A stretch of DNA of 64,000 nt, from the NCBI GenBank assembly GCA_027186245.1, contig CP114499.1:1865001-1929000 (forward strand), in the 5' to 3' direction. The translations under genes were made by a program, and so were the position numbers. Every line of letters begins with the position of its first letter. Within the stretch, counting starts at the first letter, position 1. Below are positions 22,901 through 35,562 of this stretch, piece after piece. The stretch is from Coriaria nepalensis. Taxonomy: Eukaryota > Streptophyta > Magnoliopsida > Cucurbitales > Coriariaceae. Below the pieces are notes generated by a model. It was given only the letters and a program-made list of their open reading frames with translations. It ran no database searches and was not told the origin of the DNA.

Positions 22901-24753
22901 TTAGTCCTGGAGATATGTGAGCTTTGAGATGATGGTGAGTTTGGACATGTATCTTCATACATATCATCATCCCCAGATGAGTAATCAATGCTTGAATCAT
23001 CCGAATCCACAGAAAGATCATGAACGAACTGGTTGAAAGAGGACACACCACTACGTACCACAAGGGGGGGAAAAAGGCAGTCAACAACCTATTTAGAGTC
23101 TCAAGTTTGACAATAGTAAATCCATCTTATGGAAATGAATAGTGATAACACCCCTCAGCACACGAGCGCGCACCAAGAGTAAGAAGCCAAAGTGTTGATA
23201 TGATATGTTATGGAATTTAGAGAAAAGGATTGATTCACACATAAACAGTGGAATATATGGTATACAAGTAGGTGCTGAAGTTTTGTGACATAATTTTTTC
23301 GGTCATTTTCCTTTACTTTTAGGAGGAACAGTTCAGCATACAATTTTATCACGAACAATAAATTATAGATGGTGAATAGTCCACTCATACAAATGGCCAT
23401 TTAAACTTCACATTATTGCTTACAAATTTCTACCATGTCTATAAAGATGTCCTCATAAGATTTTTCACTTCTGAAATTATTCTGTAACAGAAGATACCAG
23501 TCACAATGAAGTCTGAAGCCAGAATATATTGCAACAAAGGATTTAATATCAAGACTTACTTTTGCATCCAACGTGGAATGCGAGGCCCACGAAAGGTCGG
23601 CCTGAGCTCCCAACCATGAATACCTTCAAGAATAGTAGCCTTGCCTGGTAAAAAAGTTAGCAAAAGGGCTGATAATCCATTTATTAGCCTCAAGCTACTG
23701 TTGAGGGACTCGTAAGTAATTGTCTTCACTGATCTGCACTACAAAGCAAAGTAAAATAATGTTCATGATATAAAGTTTATTCAATACTCAAGAATCTCAG
23801 AAAAATGTCAAGTGCTCATCAAAGAAAAGGAGATAACTTAAGACGTACTTCTAGAAACGGTGGCATTATTCAAGATTGAAATGAAAGTCTAGAATATTGA
23901 ATACTACATACAGCTCTTCATTAAAAAGGCAGTCAAGAAAATGCAAACTTTGAATATGCGCATCATATTATTCCAAGAGCAAATGAAAGTACATGGTTTG
24001 AATTGAAACAGTTGTCAATATCACTAATCCTTGAGTGAAATCCCAACTTTTTCCTAAATTATATCGTATCTTTTCTTATGATCCACAAAACTAACTATAC
24101 TTCTAAGATAAGGTTGGAGAAGTAATCAACTGATTGTTCAAACAGAAGAAATACTGTCTGATAGAGATCTCTTCCCAATTCCAATCCTCTCATGTAAAAA
24201 GGAGATAAAATAAAAAATAAAAAAAAATCAAACGCAATCATTCTTTCTAGCAACGAAGCACCCCCTTCTGCATGATTCAAACGGTAAAATGTTGTTAACT
24301 GACTCCTGATCTCTGACCTACATCCTAAGCACTATCCAAATATTGTTCACGATCATTTCCACTACTCACCTTCAACAACAGAATCTTAATAATTTCACCT
24401 CTAATAATTTCACTGATCATTCAAAAATTGTTCACAAATATCGTTTTCTTCCTCTAATAATTTCTTTCCAGTTTCAAGGAATCATCATCCTCTCCTCCCC
24501 AACAAAACGAAATTGTCATAAGCATTCAATTCGGCACGCAACGAATCAAAAATCATAAAATTTCAGGGCAGAAGAAAAAAACTGAAATTGAAATCCAGAT
24601 TAAAATCTAATCAACAATTTGAATTAGAAAAAAAAAAACCCCCAAAATCACGACAGAAAACTACGTAATTGCGGAAGAAGAAATGAATACAAGGGGAAAT
24701 GAGGCGTACTCTTTGGTTACTGCGAGGAGATTGTCAATAAACTGCCGGATCAT
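19984..24753 (-). CDS. Alpha/beta-hydrolase lipase family protein (9 exons, 700 aa)
   Basis: Exons on the minus strand: 24710-24753, 23560-23733, 22651-23050, 22237-22523, 22091-22159, 21955-22011, 21227-21279, 21058-21133, 19984-20926. All introns are GT-AG and the 2103 coding bases keep phase to the stop. The product matches the plant lysosomal/gastric-lipase-like family (like Arabidopsis At1g73920, from memory). It has an N-terminal helix (MIRQFIDNLLAVTKE), a Ser/Asp-rich stretch at 84-134 and a hydrophobic segment at about 135-160, probably membrane-embedded. Then follow DRRRGVVEDLHLGIE, TCQDVITELG and QHGLFDSSLGWV at about 335-346. Ser442 lies in CHSLGG, where the first Gly of GxSxG is Cys/His-like, as in this family. 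The likely other triad residues are Asp623 (AGQKD) and His654 (YAHLDF). Expected role: neutral lipid or ester hydrolysis; substrate unknown. It is full length with no defects. Confidence 0.93.
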
Positions 24754-25000
24754 TTATGCTTTCGATTCGTCTCCTTCTTCCTCTTTCTCCGAAGCAAAAA
24801 AAAAAAACAGATAAAATCAGAAAAAAGAGGAGAATCAAATCGAAATCGGAGCGGAAATTTGGAAGAGAGAGATAAAGTCGGCGAGGAGGATATTTTGGAG
24901 TTCCCGATTTGTCAAAGCTATGATGCAGCGGCGATTCCTGCCGTATAAAAGCAAGTCGGCGAGTGTCGGTGTACACGTGGCTTCAACGTGGTGTTTATGG
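24754..25000 (-). promoter_or_regulatory. Lipase gene 5' region with ABRE/G-box
   Basis: A CT/A-rich leader lies upstream of the ATG at 24753. ACACGTGGC at 24973-24981 is a perfect ABRE/G-box core 220 bp upstream, with CAACGTGG next to it. A TATAAAAG at 24938 points the other way (plus strand), but no gene follows it there. Confidence 0.5.
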
Positions 25001-25976
25001 TCAGCAGAGAATGCAGAGGGTATGATAACGCGGCATTACTATTTTATCCGTTTTTGGATAAAAGCTACACGTTTATGTTGTGGTGGGGTTGAACATCTCT
25101 AACTCCTCATCAATTTAATGGATTTTTTTTTTAATTCACTAAATTTAAGAAACATGCTATTCAAAGGAACAAACCTTAAGATTTTAAATTCAATCAAGAT
25201 TCATTGCCATCTTATTTAGTTTAATTTTTATAAATTTATTCTTATATTAATTTCTTATTAATTTTTAAATTTTTGTATATTTTAAATAAGTCTTTATAAA
25301 TGAAATTTATATAACCAGGAATTAACATTACATACTAATATATATGTTGCGTTTTTAAAAAGAATTATTTATTATTTTTCCATTACTAATATTTTATTAT
25401 TTCAACTTTTTTCTTTTAATAATTAATTATTTTCTTTTAAGTCTAAAAATTATTTTTTCTTTAAATGAATTATGAAAAAAAAAAAAAACTCCACTTAGTC
25501 TCTCAAGAAAAAAAAGTTGAAATAATTTGATTCTTTTTTGAGAAAAGTTGATGAAAACAGCCCGATTTTTCATGAAATATTCAAATAGAACCGAATTTTC
25601 ATTAAAAACATAATCGGATCGATTCTGTTTTTTCTCGCGAAAAATAAAATTTGCTTCATCTCCTTCGTTAAGATGATCCGTGATCCCAAAAAAAAAAAAA
25701 AAACTCCATGAAGGTATGTCTGCTCGAAGTAGACCTCAATCAGATGACTATCTCAAGATGCTACATCTCGTTATTCCTCTAAATGAATAGAACAAATGTC
25801 TTTATGATATTGTTTCCAACTCGTGGTTATGCAATGAATTTCATCCATAAGTATAATACATCTCATATTATTTTCCATTGAATGGTAAAAATAAGCATCG
25901 CAACCTATTCTTATTTGTTGGCGTTCCTCCACCCATTAGGTATTCGGTTCTTTGGGCATCCTTTCTTTTAAAAGAA
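25001..25976. other. AT-rich intergenic
   Basis: No gene recognised. Long A/T runs and several poly(A) tracts (for example 25474 and 25688). 25740-25976 has fewer stops but no family resemblance that I could find. Confidence 0.4.
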
Positions 25977-26065
25977 AAGCTTCTTACTTGTCACGTAGGT
26001 TTTATCCTTGTATTGACTTCATCCATAAAAGCAAGGATAGAACCTACATGACAAGTAACAAGTTT
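25977..26065. repeat. Inverted repeat forming a long hairpin
   Basis: The arm CTTACTTGTCACGTAGGTTT and following bases (25983-26011) pairs with 26031-26059 at 26 of 29 positions. A weaker extension brings the stem to about 35 bp. The loop is about 19 nt. The size resembles a small-RNA precursor or the remains of a tiny foldback element. It lies just upstream of the FRS pseudogene. Confidence 0.8.
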
Positions 26066-26099
26066 TTTTGCTAGCATGGAAAGGCAAATCATGTCCAAA

Positions 26100-27600
26100 G
26101 TACCGGAGGCCCCGGGTAAAGGAACGTCAACAATAAGAACTGGTTGCGCTACTTATTCAATGTTCAATGAATACCAAATGAGATATACTATACTTATGGA
26201 TGGCACCCAGTACATAACCATGAGCTAGTAACACCATTAAAAAGGAATTTGCTCTGTTCAGCAAAAGGAATAAATGAGATGTAGTCTTGAAATAGACACC
26301 ACGGAGGGAGCGAGCATTTGCCGAAGCAAGCATATGATCTAATGGTTGCAATGGCTGGTGCAAGAGATTAGTTGGTGTTCACATCAACGTGACCCAAAAA
26401 TTTATCTCTTTGCAGTCGACAAAGTAAAACTATGAAATATAGGATAACCATTGTCCATATCAACTGGTTTAGTAGTCAGTAAGAGAAGGACTCGCAATTT
26501 TTTTTATTAAGGTACAGTTTGAAGGAAGAGCTCATAACTAATGTCTTTTAAGTAGACCCGATAATGCAAAATGACTATGCCATTTTTAACACTTTATCTC
26601 TTTTGATACGACCTATGGATAAACAGTAAGTACAAGCCCTTAGAGGTTTTGTAGAGTTGAACCGCCACAAGAAGAGAGTGTTGTTTGGGGTCTGTCTACT
26701 ATTTGATTTGTTTGATTATTTCATCAAGTGTATGTCTGGCAAGGCACTGTAGTCTTTATTCACTAATCAAGATGCAGCTACGTTTGGTGCAATCTCCACT
26801 GTCTTGTTGAACACGCATCACTTCCTTTGCATATAATTTATTCATCAAAATTCTATGAAAATCTTGGTGAATTTCTCAAGAACAAAGCTTTCAAGAAAGA
26901 TTAGAGTAAGCTTCTATTCAATAGCTCACCAGAAGATTTGGAAACTGCATGGTCTCAGATGTTAGATGATGATGATATTCACGAGAACTTGTGGTTGCAA
27001 ATGATATATGAAAGGAGTCAGAAGTGGACATAAGCGTACGTAAGAAATATTTTTTGTGCCGGTAAGAAGACCATGCAAGTGAATGAAACTTCTATGCGCA
27101 TCTATTTGAAGTTTGATAAGATCATGGACTAATTCCTATAACATTTCCAATAGCAATAGATGACATGCATTACAAGGAACTTGGGTCAATTTTTAAATGA
27201 TTAAGACTCCGATCATTCTAAAAGCGAATGACCCTCTCTCAATCAATGCTTGCGAAACTTAGACCCCAAAAGTCTACACACTTTTCAATGAAGAAGCAAA
27301 AAAATCGAGCAGGATAATCGTGGATGGTTGCAGAGAGATTAACACTTGTTCATCATGTACATAATCCATCTCACGTCTGTGAGAGGAGCAGCATTATCTC
27401 ACAACGACAAATTGGTTTCAATGCTGCACATGTACAAACTTTGAATATATTGACATTTCATGTGTCCATATCATTTGGAAACTTAAATGGTTGAGTCACT
27501 TTGCCAGTCCTTGGCCAAGAATAAAAAATCACTTCGCCATTCCAAAAGAATACATTTTATGCGGAAGTTGAGGAGCGCAACATTTGGGTTTATGAGGTCT
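26100..27600 (+). pseudogene. FAR1/FRS (MULE-derived) transposase-like gene, wrecked
   Basis: Plus-strand blocks in several frames follow the FAR1/FHY3 order. The end of the FAR1 DNA-binding domain is RTGCATYSMF near 26140, then HNHELVTPLKRNLL and AKGINEM near 26211-26280. The MULE transposase core is NDYAIFNTLSLL near 26565, FDTTYG, GFVELNRHKKRVLFGVCLL near 26645, FTNQDAATFGAISTVLLNTH near 26758, EDLETAWSQMLDDDDIHENL and WLQMIYERSQKWT near 26935-27030, and RNIFCAG. Then PKVYTLFNEEAKKS near 27267 and the SWIM finger CTCTNFEYIDISCVH near 27425-27475. SWIM Cys and His spacing is intact, but at least five stops or frameshifts break the gene. FRS proteins are DNA-binding factors domesticated from MULE transposases; whether this was an FRS gene or a transposon cannot be decided. 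Confidence 0.75.
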
Positions 27601-28443
27601 TCCACGTCAATACTGCATTAAGATCCACATGTGAGTTGTGAAAATCAAAACAGAAATGCCAAAATGTTAGCCTCGATATGTAGAGTATGGGGTTGTGCCG
27701 GAATCATGAGTTGTAATCCAGAACTGCCATGCAAAACATGAGAGATCACTTAGCACAAACTAACCCGTATAAGGAATACAGAGCCAGATAGACTTACGTA
27801 TGATTTTGAGACACTAGATGATCCCTCCTCTTGAATTCGTTGCAGCAGGATTCAAATTGCGAGAGGCAAGGCATCGAGGAAACAAATGCGTGAAAAGCGC
27901 CCTCAAGCGAAGAAGGTCGCCACGTGGTGATTGTAAGGCCGACTGTAACTCATCATCCCAGTAATGTGAAGGCTCGTCATCACAGCTAGGCACTCGGTAG
28001 TTGCAGTTACGAGCCTAAGTTACCTTCAAATTATTTTATTTATTTATTTATCATTTCATACGTTTTAACCTTAGTGTAAGTAGTTTTATATTCTACCACA
28101 GTGGTCAACCAATTATGAACACTAACCTATGCACTGATATTACTAATTCATTCACAGAACCTTATGAACACTAACCAATATAAATATAATAAAACTCACA
28201 CAACATTTGGACAGTTTCGAAAAACCAATTCAGTTCAATTCAATTCAATTCATGACAAAACCAAACTCAGACCTCATTATAGAACTAATATCAATTCTCA
28301 AACTCAATATTGATTCATCAAACAACCAATATCAATTCAAACTTAGAACTTGATCAAAATGTTCAATTAAAAATCAAAATCAATAAACAGAACCAAAAAC
28401 AAAAGCAATAAACAAAAATAGCATGGTTTATGAATGCGGTAGC
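27601..28443. other. No gene recognised
   Basis: May include the decayed C-terminal part of the FRS-like gene up to about 27950. Further right are AT-rich sequence, a CAATT-rich stretch near 28235 and the word TTATGAACACTAACC twice (28113 and 28163). Confidence 0.4.
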
Positions 28444-28532
28444 TGTTGGAAAAAGAGTTTAAAATTCACCGTGGAAATGATTATTGATCCCGGTATATAA
28501 CAAAAAATTTTCTAAAATTTTTAGCAATCCTT

Positions 28533-28566
<34 letters not shown>

Positions 28567-30258
28567 ATAAATTAATCACACATCTATATGAAGAGTTCAT
28601 ACTTTATCCTAATTGAATCAATTGTCCAGACTTACAACACGATCTTCCAGGTCGATCCTTAACATACTAGGATGTGTGTAAGCATGTAAAGATGCCTAGG
28701 TTTTCTCTTTTTTTTTTCTTTTCGTGAAAAAGCCTCTCTATTTTTCTCGTATTTTGAAATAATTAGAATATGATGTATTTGTAGGATTCTATTAGATTTT
28801 GTATATAATATTATTTGTAATTTAAACACTTTAAATTAATTGAATTGACAATTCAATAATATTATTAAAAGATAATATAATCATGAGATATTTTTTAGTG
28901 ATATCATTGATAAAATCAAATCTTTTCAAATCTTATTTAAAATATAATTTTATCTATTTTAAATCATATTATATCTTACTTGAATTTTAAATTAGTTTCT
29001 CAAAACAATTTAAATTTTGATTTACATAATCTTAATATTAAATTAATATATCATATCATTTTAATATTATATATAACATATTTAATACAAAATTAAATAT
29101 ATTATTTTTTATAAAATGAATTTCGAAATTCATCATTATAATTAAATACATCTTTTAATTAATTAATTTTTTAATTAACTAATTAACATTAATTATCTCA
29201 TAATTACATATTTTCTCCTGAAAACTATTTTCGTTACAAATAATTCTTTTTTCAATCTTTGTCACTCTTACCCTATATGGTATTTTATAAATGCGACTTA
29301 GGGATCATGGACCTATGATTCAAAGCTCAAATAAATTAAATTATTAATTAAACTTTTTAATTTAATAAATCTTATTTATTAATCTCAATTTTATTCTACT
29401 AAAAATATGAGATTGTGCTCTTGTAATTATATAATAAATTACTGAGTAATCTTTAGTGGGCCATTGATATTGTCATTACATGCAATTTAATCCTCCAATA
29501 ATTGATTCATAATTAGAGCTGGTCAAAATGATCATTTTATCGCTCTAATTATTTATTTATCCTTAAGTACTATTAATTCACTAGTGAACGATTAATTTAT
29601 AACTTAATTATAAATTTAAGCTCAAAACCATTCAGTTCTATAATTAATTCTTAAGGGAACTAATATACAATCTTCTATGAAGAAGGTTTGGATTCTTTAT
29701 CTATAAATCATGTTCCCAGCAGGTTATTCCAATGAACCTCAAAAACAAAAGTCTTTAGCTTGTTTTACAAACAAACAGTAACTAGTGAATCAAAAGATCT
29801 AGCTTACATAAATAGAAGTTGATGATTACTTAGAATTCAGATTGATTTGCATATGATAATTTATTGATATGAATAGAACACTTTATGGCAAATTGTATGT
29901 TAATAAAGAATTAATTCATATCGAGTTATGTCCTATATAATCTAATTATATAAAGTATCTCTAATAAGTTGTTCATCTACATTAGTGGTCCGGATCTAGA
30001 TCACTTGCATTCATAATGTTAGTGGAGTATACTAGTAATCACATATTAAAGTATGAAGATAATTTAATTTATCATCTATGATCTTAATTCTCTTGTACTA
30101 ATACAATATTATAGTTACATAAATGAATTTGGAATTTTGTGATATTAATACACATTATTCAATAATAATCTATTCAAACAATTATACAGAAAAATGTAAC
30201 TTTCATTAATTTTAAAAAAATGTACTTATTACATGTTTTTAGGACACCATGCCCAACA
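28444..30258 (-). mobile_element. Ty1/copia 3' LTR, complete (1815 bp)
   Basis: On the minus strand it starts TGTTGGGC at 30258, right after the polypurine tract (30259-30270), and ends CCAACA at 28444, giving the TGTTGG/CCAACA inverted termini of an LTR. The inside is AT-rich, with a (TA)n tract at 28533-28570. From 30023 on it is shared with the left edge of the window. The matching 5' LTR is missing, so target-site duplications cannot be checked. Confidence 0.7.
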
Positions 30259-30301
30259 ATCTCCCACTTGCTCTAAAGCAAGTAAGGCATCTCCCTTATC
30301 C

Positions 30302-31075
30302 CTAAATTACGTACATGATCCTTAAAAGACTTTGTTGGAAGTATCTTGGTAAATAATCCATAAGGTTCTGTTGTGACGTTATCTTCATAACTGTCACATC
30401 ACCTCGGTGTACTATCTCTATGATGAGATGATATTTCCTCTCTTTGTGCTTACCCCTCTTGTGACTCCTCAATGCTGTCAAATTTTCCATTGCCCCACTA
30501 TTATTGCAGTACAGAATTTTTGGTTTATCCATATCTGGAACATTTTTCAGATCAATATAAAACTTCTGGAGCCAAACCGCCTCTTTCGTTGCTTCACAAG
30601 CCACTATATATTCGGCTTCCATGGTTGAATCTGTAATACTCGATTGTTTGATACTTCTCCAGACTACAACTCCTCCACAAAGTTTGAACACTGATTTAGA
30701 AGTCGACTTTCGACTATCTCTATCTTTTTGAAAATCAGAATCATTGTATTCAATAGGGTTCAGGTCTCCACCTAAATAAATAAGCATATAGTTTCTAGTT
30801 CTCGGAAGATACTTGAGAATATACTTTACCACTATCCAGGGTTTTAAACCAAGATTTGATTGATAACGATTGACTATCCCTACTTCATAACAAATGCCAG
30901 GTCTTAAACACAACATGACATATATAAAACTGCCTATAGCTAAGGCATAGGGAATCAGTCTCATCTCTTCTTTCTTCTGAGGTGTCTTTGGACACTGCTC
31001 TTTAGAAAGAATTACTCCATACATGGTCAGTAATTGACCCTTATTGGAGTTTTGCATTGAGAATCGAGCAATCAC
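30302..31075 (-). pseudogene. copia pol 3' part: RNase H (copy B)
   Basis: Identical to 280-1053: altered copia RNase H, 257 residues, directly followed by the polypurine tract and the LTR at 30258. Confidence 0.85.
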
Positions 31076-32322
31076 CTTATCTATATAAGAGACCTCAGAC
31101 AGTTCTAAAAGCTTGTTTTTCCTATTCCTTAGGATTTTGATTCTTCAAACATAGCTTGCATCTCCCAAATCTTAGCTTGCATCTCCCAAATCTTTCATTT
31201 GGAATTACTCGGCTAGTCATTTCTTCATGTATGATAATATTTATACATGAATCCCAATGAGTAAAATATCATCTACATAAAAAACTAAGAAAACTGCCTT
31301 TTTTTCTTTGATCTATTTAGACACATAGTTCATCAACATTTTGCTTGAAGACATATGTCTTGCTAGTATCATCAAACCTTAGGTTCTAAGACCTATAGGC
31401 TTGCTTTAATCCATAAATGTATCTAAGCAACTTCCAAACTTTTTGGTCTTGGCCTTTTTACACAAAACCTTGTAATTGTATCATATAAATGCTTTCTTCA
31501 AGATAGTCATTCAGAAAAGTTGTCTTAACATCCATTTACCATATCTCGTAGTCTAAACTAATAGCTATGGAAAAAAGAATGCGTATAGACTTTAGCATAG
31601 CAACGGGAGAGAAAGTCTCTCCACAATCGACCATTTCTCTGTGGGTATGGCCCTTTACTACAAGTCATGCCATGAAAGTCTATACTTTCCCATTTACGCC
31701 TATTTTCTTCTTGAAAATTCATTTACATCCAACGGGCCCGACATCTTTAGATGAATCTACAAGTTCCCAGACATAATTGGAATAGATGGATTCCATTTCT
31801 TAGTTCATTACATCTTGCCTTGTCAAAATCATCCCTATGTCTGACACTAAAACCTTAGTCTCGTGTTTGTAACGAATGGGTTGTCTCACAATCCCCCATT
31901 ACGACAAGCTACTAACGTTTTATGACCAGGATTGATGGTCTCTTAATATATTCATATTCGAGAAAAGTTATATTTGTCGATACAAAACACCTTTTTCTCA
32001 TTAGGACTTTAAAAGTAACCTCTCATTGTGTCGGGAGTATAGCCAACGAATATGCAAACTTCATATCACGAGTCCAACTTCCTAATCTTAGATTTCAGCA
32101 CATGTGTTGGATGCCCCATATGCAAAAATGGCATAAACTAGGTTTAGTGTCATTCCATAACTCTAAAGGTATCTTTTTTATAGACTTATATAGAACTACA
32201 TTCAAAATGTATATCGCAGTTTGAAGTGCATAAACCCGGAATGTGAGTAGTAAGGATAAGTAACTTAACATTGACCTAACCATATCCAATAAAGTTATGT
32301 TTCTAGTTTCTGCAATACCAAT

Positions 32323-32757
32323 CTACTGTGGTGTTCCAGGTGATGTGAGTTGGCATAGAATACCATACTCCAGTAAATGATTCTTGAACTCAAAATTAAG
32401 GTATTTGCCTCCTCGATTCAATCGAAATGTTTTAAGTGGTTTTCCTAATTTCTTTTTAGCTTCCGCTTGGAATTCTTTGAACTTTCCAAAAGTTTCAAAT
32501 TTCCTTTGCATTAGATATATATATCTGTATCTTGAATAATCATCAATGAATGTGATAAAATATTCATAACCTCCTCTTGCTTGTGCATTCATAGGACCAT
32601 AGACGTTGCTATGTACTAACTGAAGTGGTTCTTTAGCTTTGAGGCCCTTTTTAGAGAAAAGTCTCTTAGTCATATTTCCTTCTAGACAGGATTCGCAAAC
32701 TAGAAGATTGCCAAAGTTAGCTCTCTTAAAGGAAAGTCCTTTATTAACTCCTATCAA
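32323..32757 (-). pseudogene. copia integrase core fragment (copy B)
   Basis: Identical to 2301-2735; both visible catalytic Asp positions are substituted. Confidence 0.85.
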
Positions 32758-32803
32758 GATTGATATGTCGTAACCTAAGATGTCAAAGATACGTATTATT
32801 ACT

Positions 32804-33139
32804 TTAAGAAACTTTTTGTTGCTTTTTAGATTTAGGATTTGCTACTTTAAATAATTCTGAATTATTTAACGATCGTTCATTTGGTTTAAGCAGATAGAGT
32901 CTGTTAGTTTGTTTTGCATGACAAATATTCAAACCTTTTTTACAAATAATAATCTCATTATTAATAAAAGAAATATCAAAATTTTGTTCATGTAATATAG
33001 ATAAACAAATCAAATTTTTGCAAAATCCAGGAATAAAATAAACATTGTTCAAAACAAGATAATTATTGCTAAAAACTAAATGATCTATTTCTACAGCTTT
33101 AGCTGAAACGATTGCATCATTGCCAACTCTCATTGTCAC
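32804..33139 (-). pseudogene. copia GAG-pre-integrase fragment (copy B)
   Basis: Identical to 2782-3117. Confidence 0.8.
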
Positions 33140-34056
33140 CTCCCCAATAGTAAGCTCCCTCGAAGAACTAAGTATCTATAAAGAAGAAAAAACATGATTA
33201 GTGGCTCCTAAATCTACTATCCACGATGACAAATCATTTTCCACTAAACAAGCTTCTAAAACAAGTAAATCAAATTTACCTTTCTTTTTCTCTTTTAGCT
33301 CAGAGAGATACTTGTTACAGTTTCTCTTCCAATGGCCATCAACTCCAAAGTGGAAACACTTTCACTTGGGTTCCTTTTTCTTGGAGTTGTCATTCTTTTT
33401 GTTCTCCTTACCTTTAAGTGACTTTTTGGCTTTCTTTGCCTTCTTGTCCTTTCCATTGGTGTACCTCTTCTTATTTATTTTTTCCATAAGAGCAAAGCGG
33501 CTTTTGTTCAGTAAAATGTTTTTCACCCTCTTTGGACCTCACCTTATTTAGGGTCTCAAAAGTCTGCAATTCATTCAATAGCTGAGTCATGTTGTACTAC
33601 AACTTGTTCATAACATAGTTGGTGGTATATGTAACAAAAGTCGATGATAGTGACTCAAGTATAATGCTAACTTGAGTGCGCTCATTAATGGTATACTCAT
33701 ATATTTCCACGTCATGTATCGTGTTGATCATGTTCAAAACATGATCTTTGATAGAAACTCATTTCTTCATCTTGGCGTTCATGTAGGTTTTAGTAGCACT
33801 ATGACGACTCTGGTCGGATTGCTACCCAAACAAAGCTTGGACAGACTCCAATCTCTATATGCAGTCCCTATGTTTTCATGTTTCTTCCTAAGAACATCAC
33901 TCATGCTCAACAACATGTAGCATTTGGCTTTGTTATGGGTAATTATTACTCACAATTAGACTTAATTAAATAGTATGTTTCTAATATTAAACAATTTTGT
34001 CTTTGTTACTAGCATGTGAACCGTAAGTTAATTTTCATGTGAATCTAATTTAATAT

Positions 34057-34317
34057 AATGTCTCTTGGTCTAGGTCTAAGTTCCCGGTCAAGACCGAGTT
34101 CTCAGTCTAGAAAGACATAAACATGATCGAGATCTCACATGTAGGTCTAAGACCATAGATCGACATGTCGGGAACTTAGATAAAAACATATTTCTATCTA
34201 GATTGAGAGCTTGGTCTTGACCGGAAACTCGCTCTAGACCAGGAACTCGGTCTAGATCGCAAACTCAATCTTGACCGAGAACTCAGGCTGGACAGGGAAC
34301 TCGATTTAATTTCCCAC
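34057..34317. repeat. GGTCTAGACCGAG short-repeat cluster (copy B)
   Basis: Identical to 4035-4295. A diverged relative is in the nearby gypsy LTR at 42940-43130. Confidence 0.6.
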
Positions 34318-35562
34318 CCTATAGATCGAACATTAATCTCCCGATTTCAGATTTAGATTTCAGATCCAGATCGAATATCGGTCTCTAGATTTCAGATTCA
34401 GATTTCATATTCATATCAGGTGTCAATGGCTATCATCATTCGTCAACATTCAGAGAAAATGAACGCGAGGGAAGTCACAACTATGAAGAAAATGTGAGAG
34501 AGAAATGGTCAAATACAGCTCATAAATTAGTCGTATTTCAGTCGACTTGCATTTTTGTCTTTTTTTTCTTATCACATGGTACTTCTCTAATCCTTAAACT
34601 AGAATGAATGGTTGAGATATTATCACAGAGATATATAGAGGGAGCAAAGAAGTATTGAATTCGCACCCAAAATAATATTGATAACATATCAAGTACAAAC
34701 AATTACCTTCTTTCTCATAAGTAAATCCTCATTTTCACAGCAAAAAAAAAAACTTGGCCTAATTGCCAAACGTTTTTAAATATAAAAATCATGTTTTTCA
34801 GTTGTCAATTATATTTGACAACTTTTTTCTTGCTTTTTTATATTTTTTTTAAATGTCAAAAAATCAATATTAGAGAAATACAACAAGTTATTTTCATTTG
34901 AAAAATATTTTTCTATAATCATTACTCAAGACATTTTTAAGAAATTAAATTTTAAAATATATTGTCAATCGACTCTTTGATTTTTACCGGTCGATGTCGG
35001 GAAAATCCACTACCGAAAAATCCAAAAAATTACTCTTAGTTAAATGTCGGGATCAAAATCAGGTGGATTTAACCTTCGGGAAAATAGACTTTAAAATATG
35101 AGTGATGTGGGCGTGCCAGAAAGTATAAGTGACTTTCATACTATAAAATAAAAGAAATACATGCTAGTAGAAATTAAATATGACTTCTAACTAAGCGAGA
35201 GGATTAAAATAAATCTATGTCCAGCTTTCGTATCGACGTATCTACTGACGAGTGAACTAAACTAAAGCTAAAAAACTAAATGGTAAATAAAAATGAACTA
35301 CATAAATAAAGTTTGAAAAGATAAATAAAATGAAGAGCACTTAAAAAAATAAAAGCGAAGAACTTAGAACATTAAACCAAGAGAATAAATATAAATATTG
35401 TACTAAAATTAAACTGATATTAAAGTAAATCCAAGATGAGAAATGAAGATCTAATATTCACTGAAAGAATAATAGATACAACACTTAAAGACTTGAAGAA
35501 AAACAAAAATAAAATGTCTTGTTTATGAATAATGAACTAAGGGACCTTTACTTAGGTGAAAA

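Larger units (their letters stand above)
30259..33922 (-). mobile_element. Decayed Ty1/copia internal region (copy B)
   Basis: Identical to 237-3900. YVDD at 31268-31279; 5'-truncated at about 33922, with no primer-binding site. Confidence 0.85.

Noticed and set aside
22280..23087. Other frames over lipase exons 3 and 4
   Set aside because: The spliced nine-exon model explains the region completely and keeps phase.
24920..25102. 60-codon frame behind a plus-strand TATAAAAG
   Set aside because: Short, no family pattern, and it overlaps the lipase promoter region.
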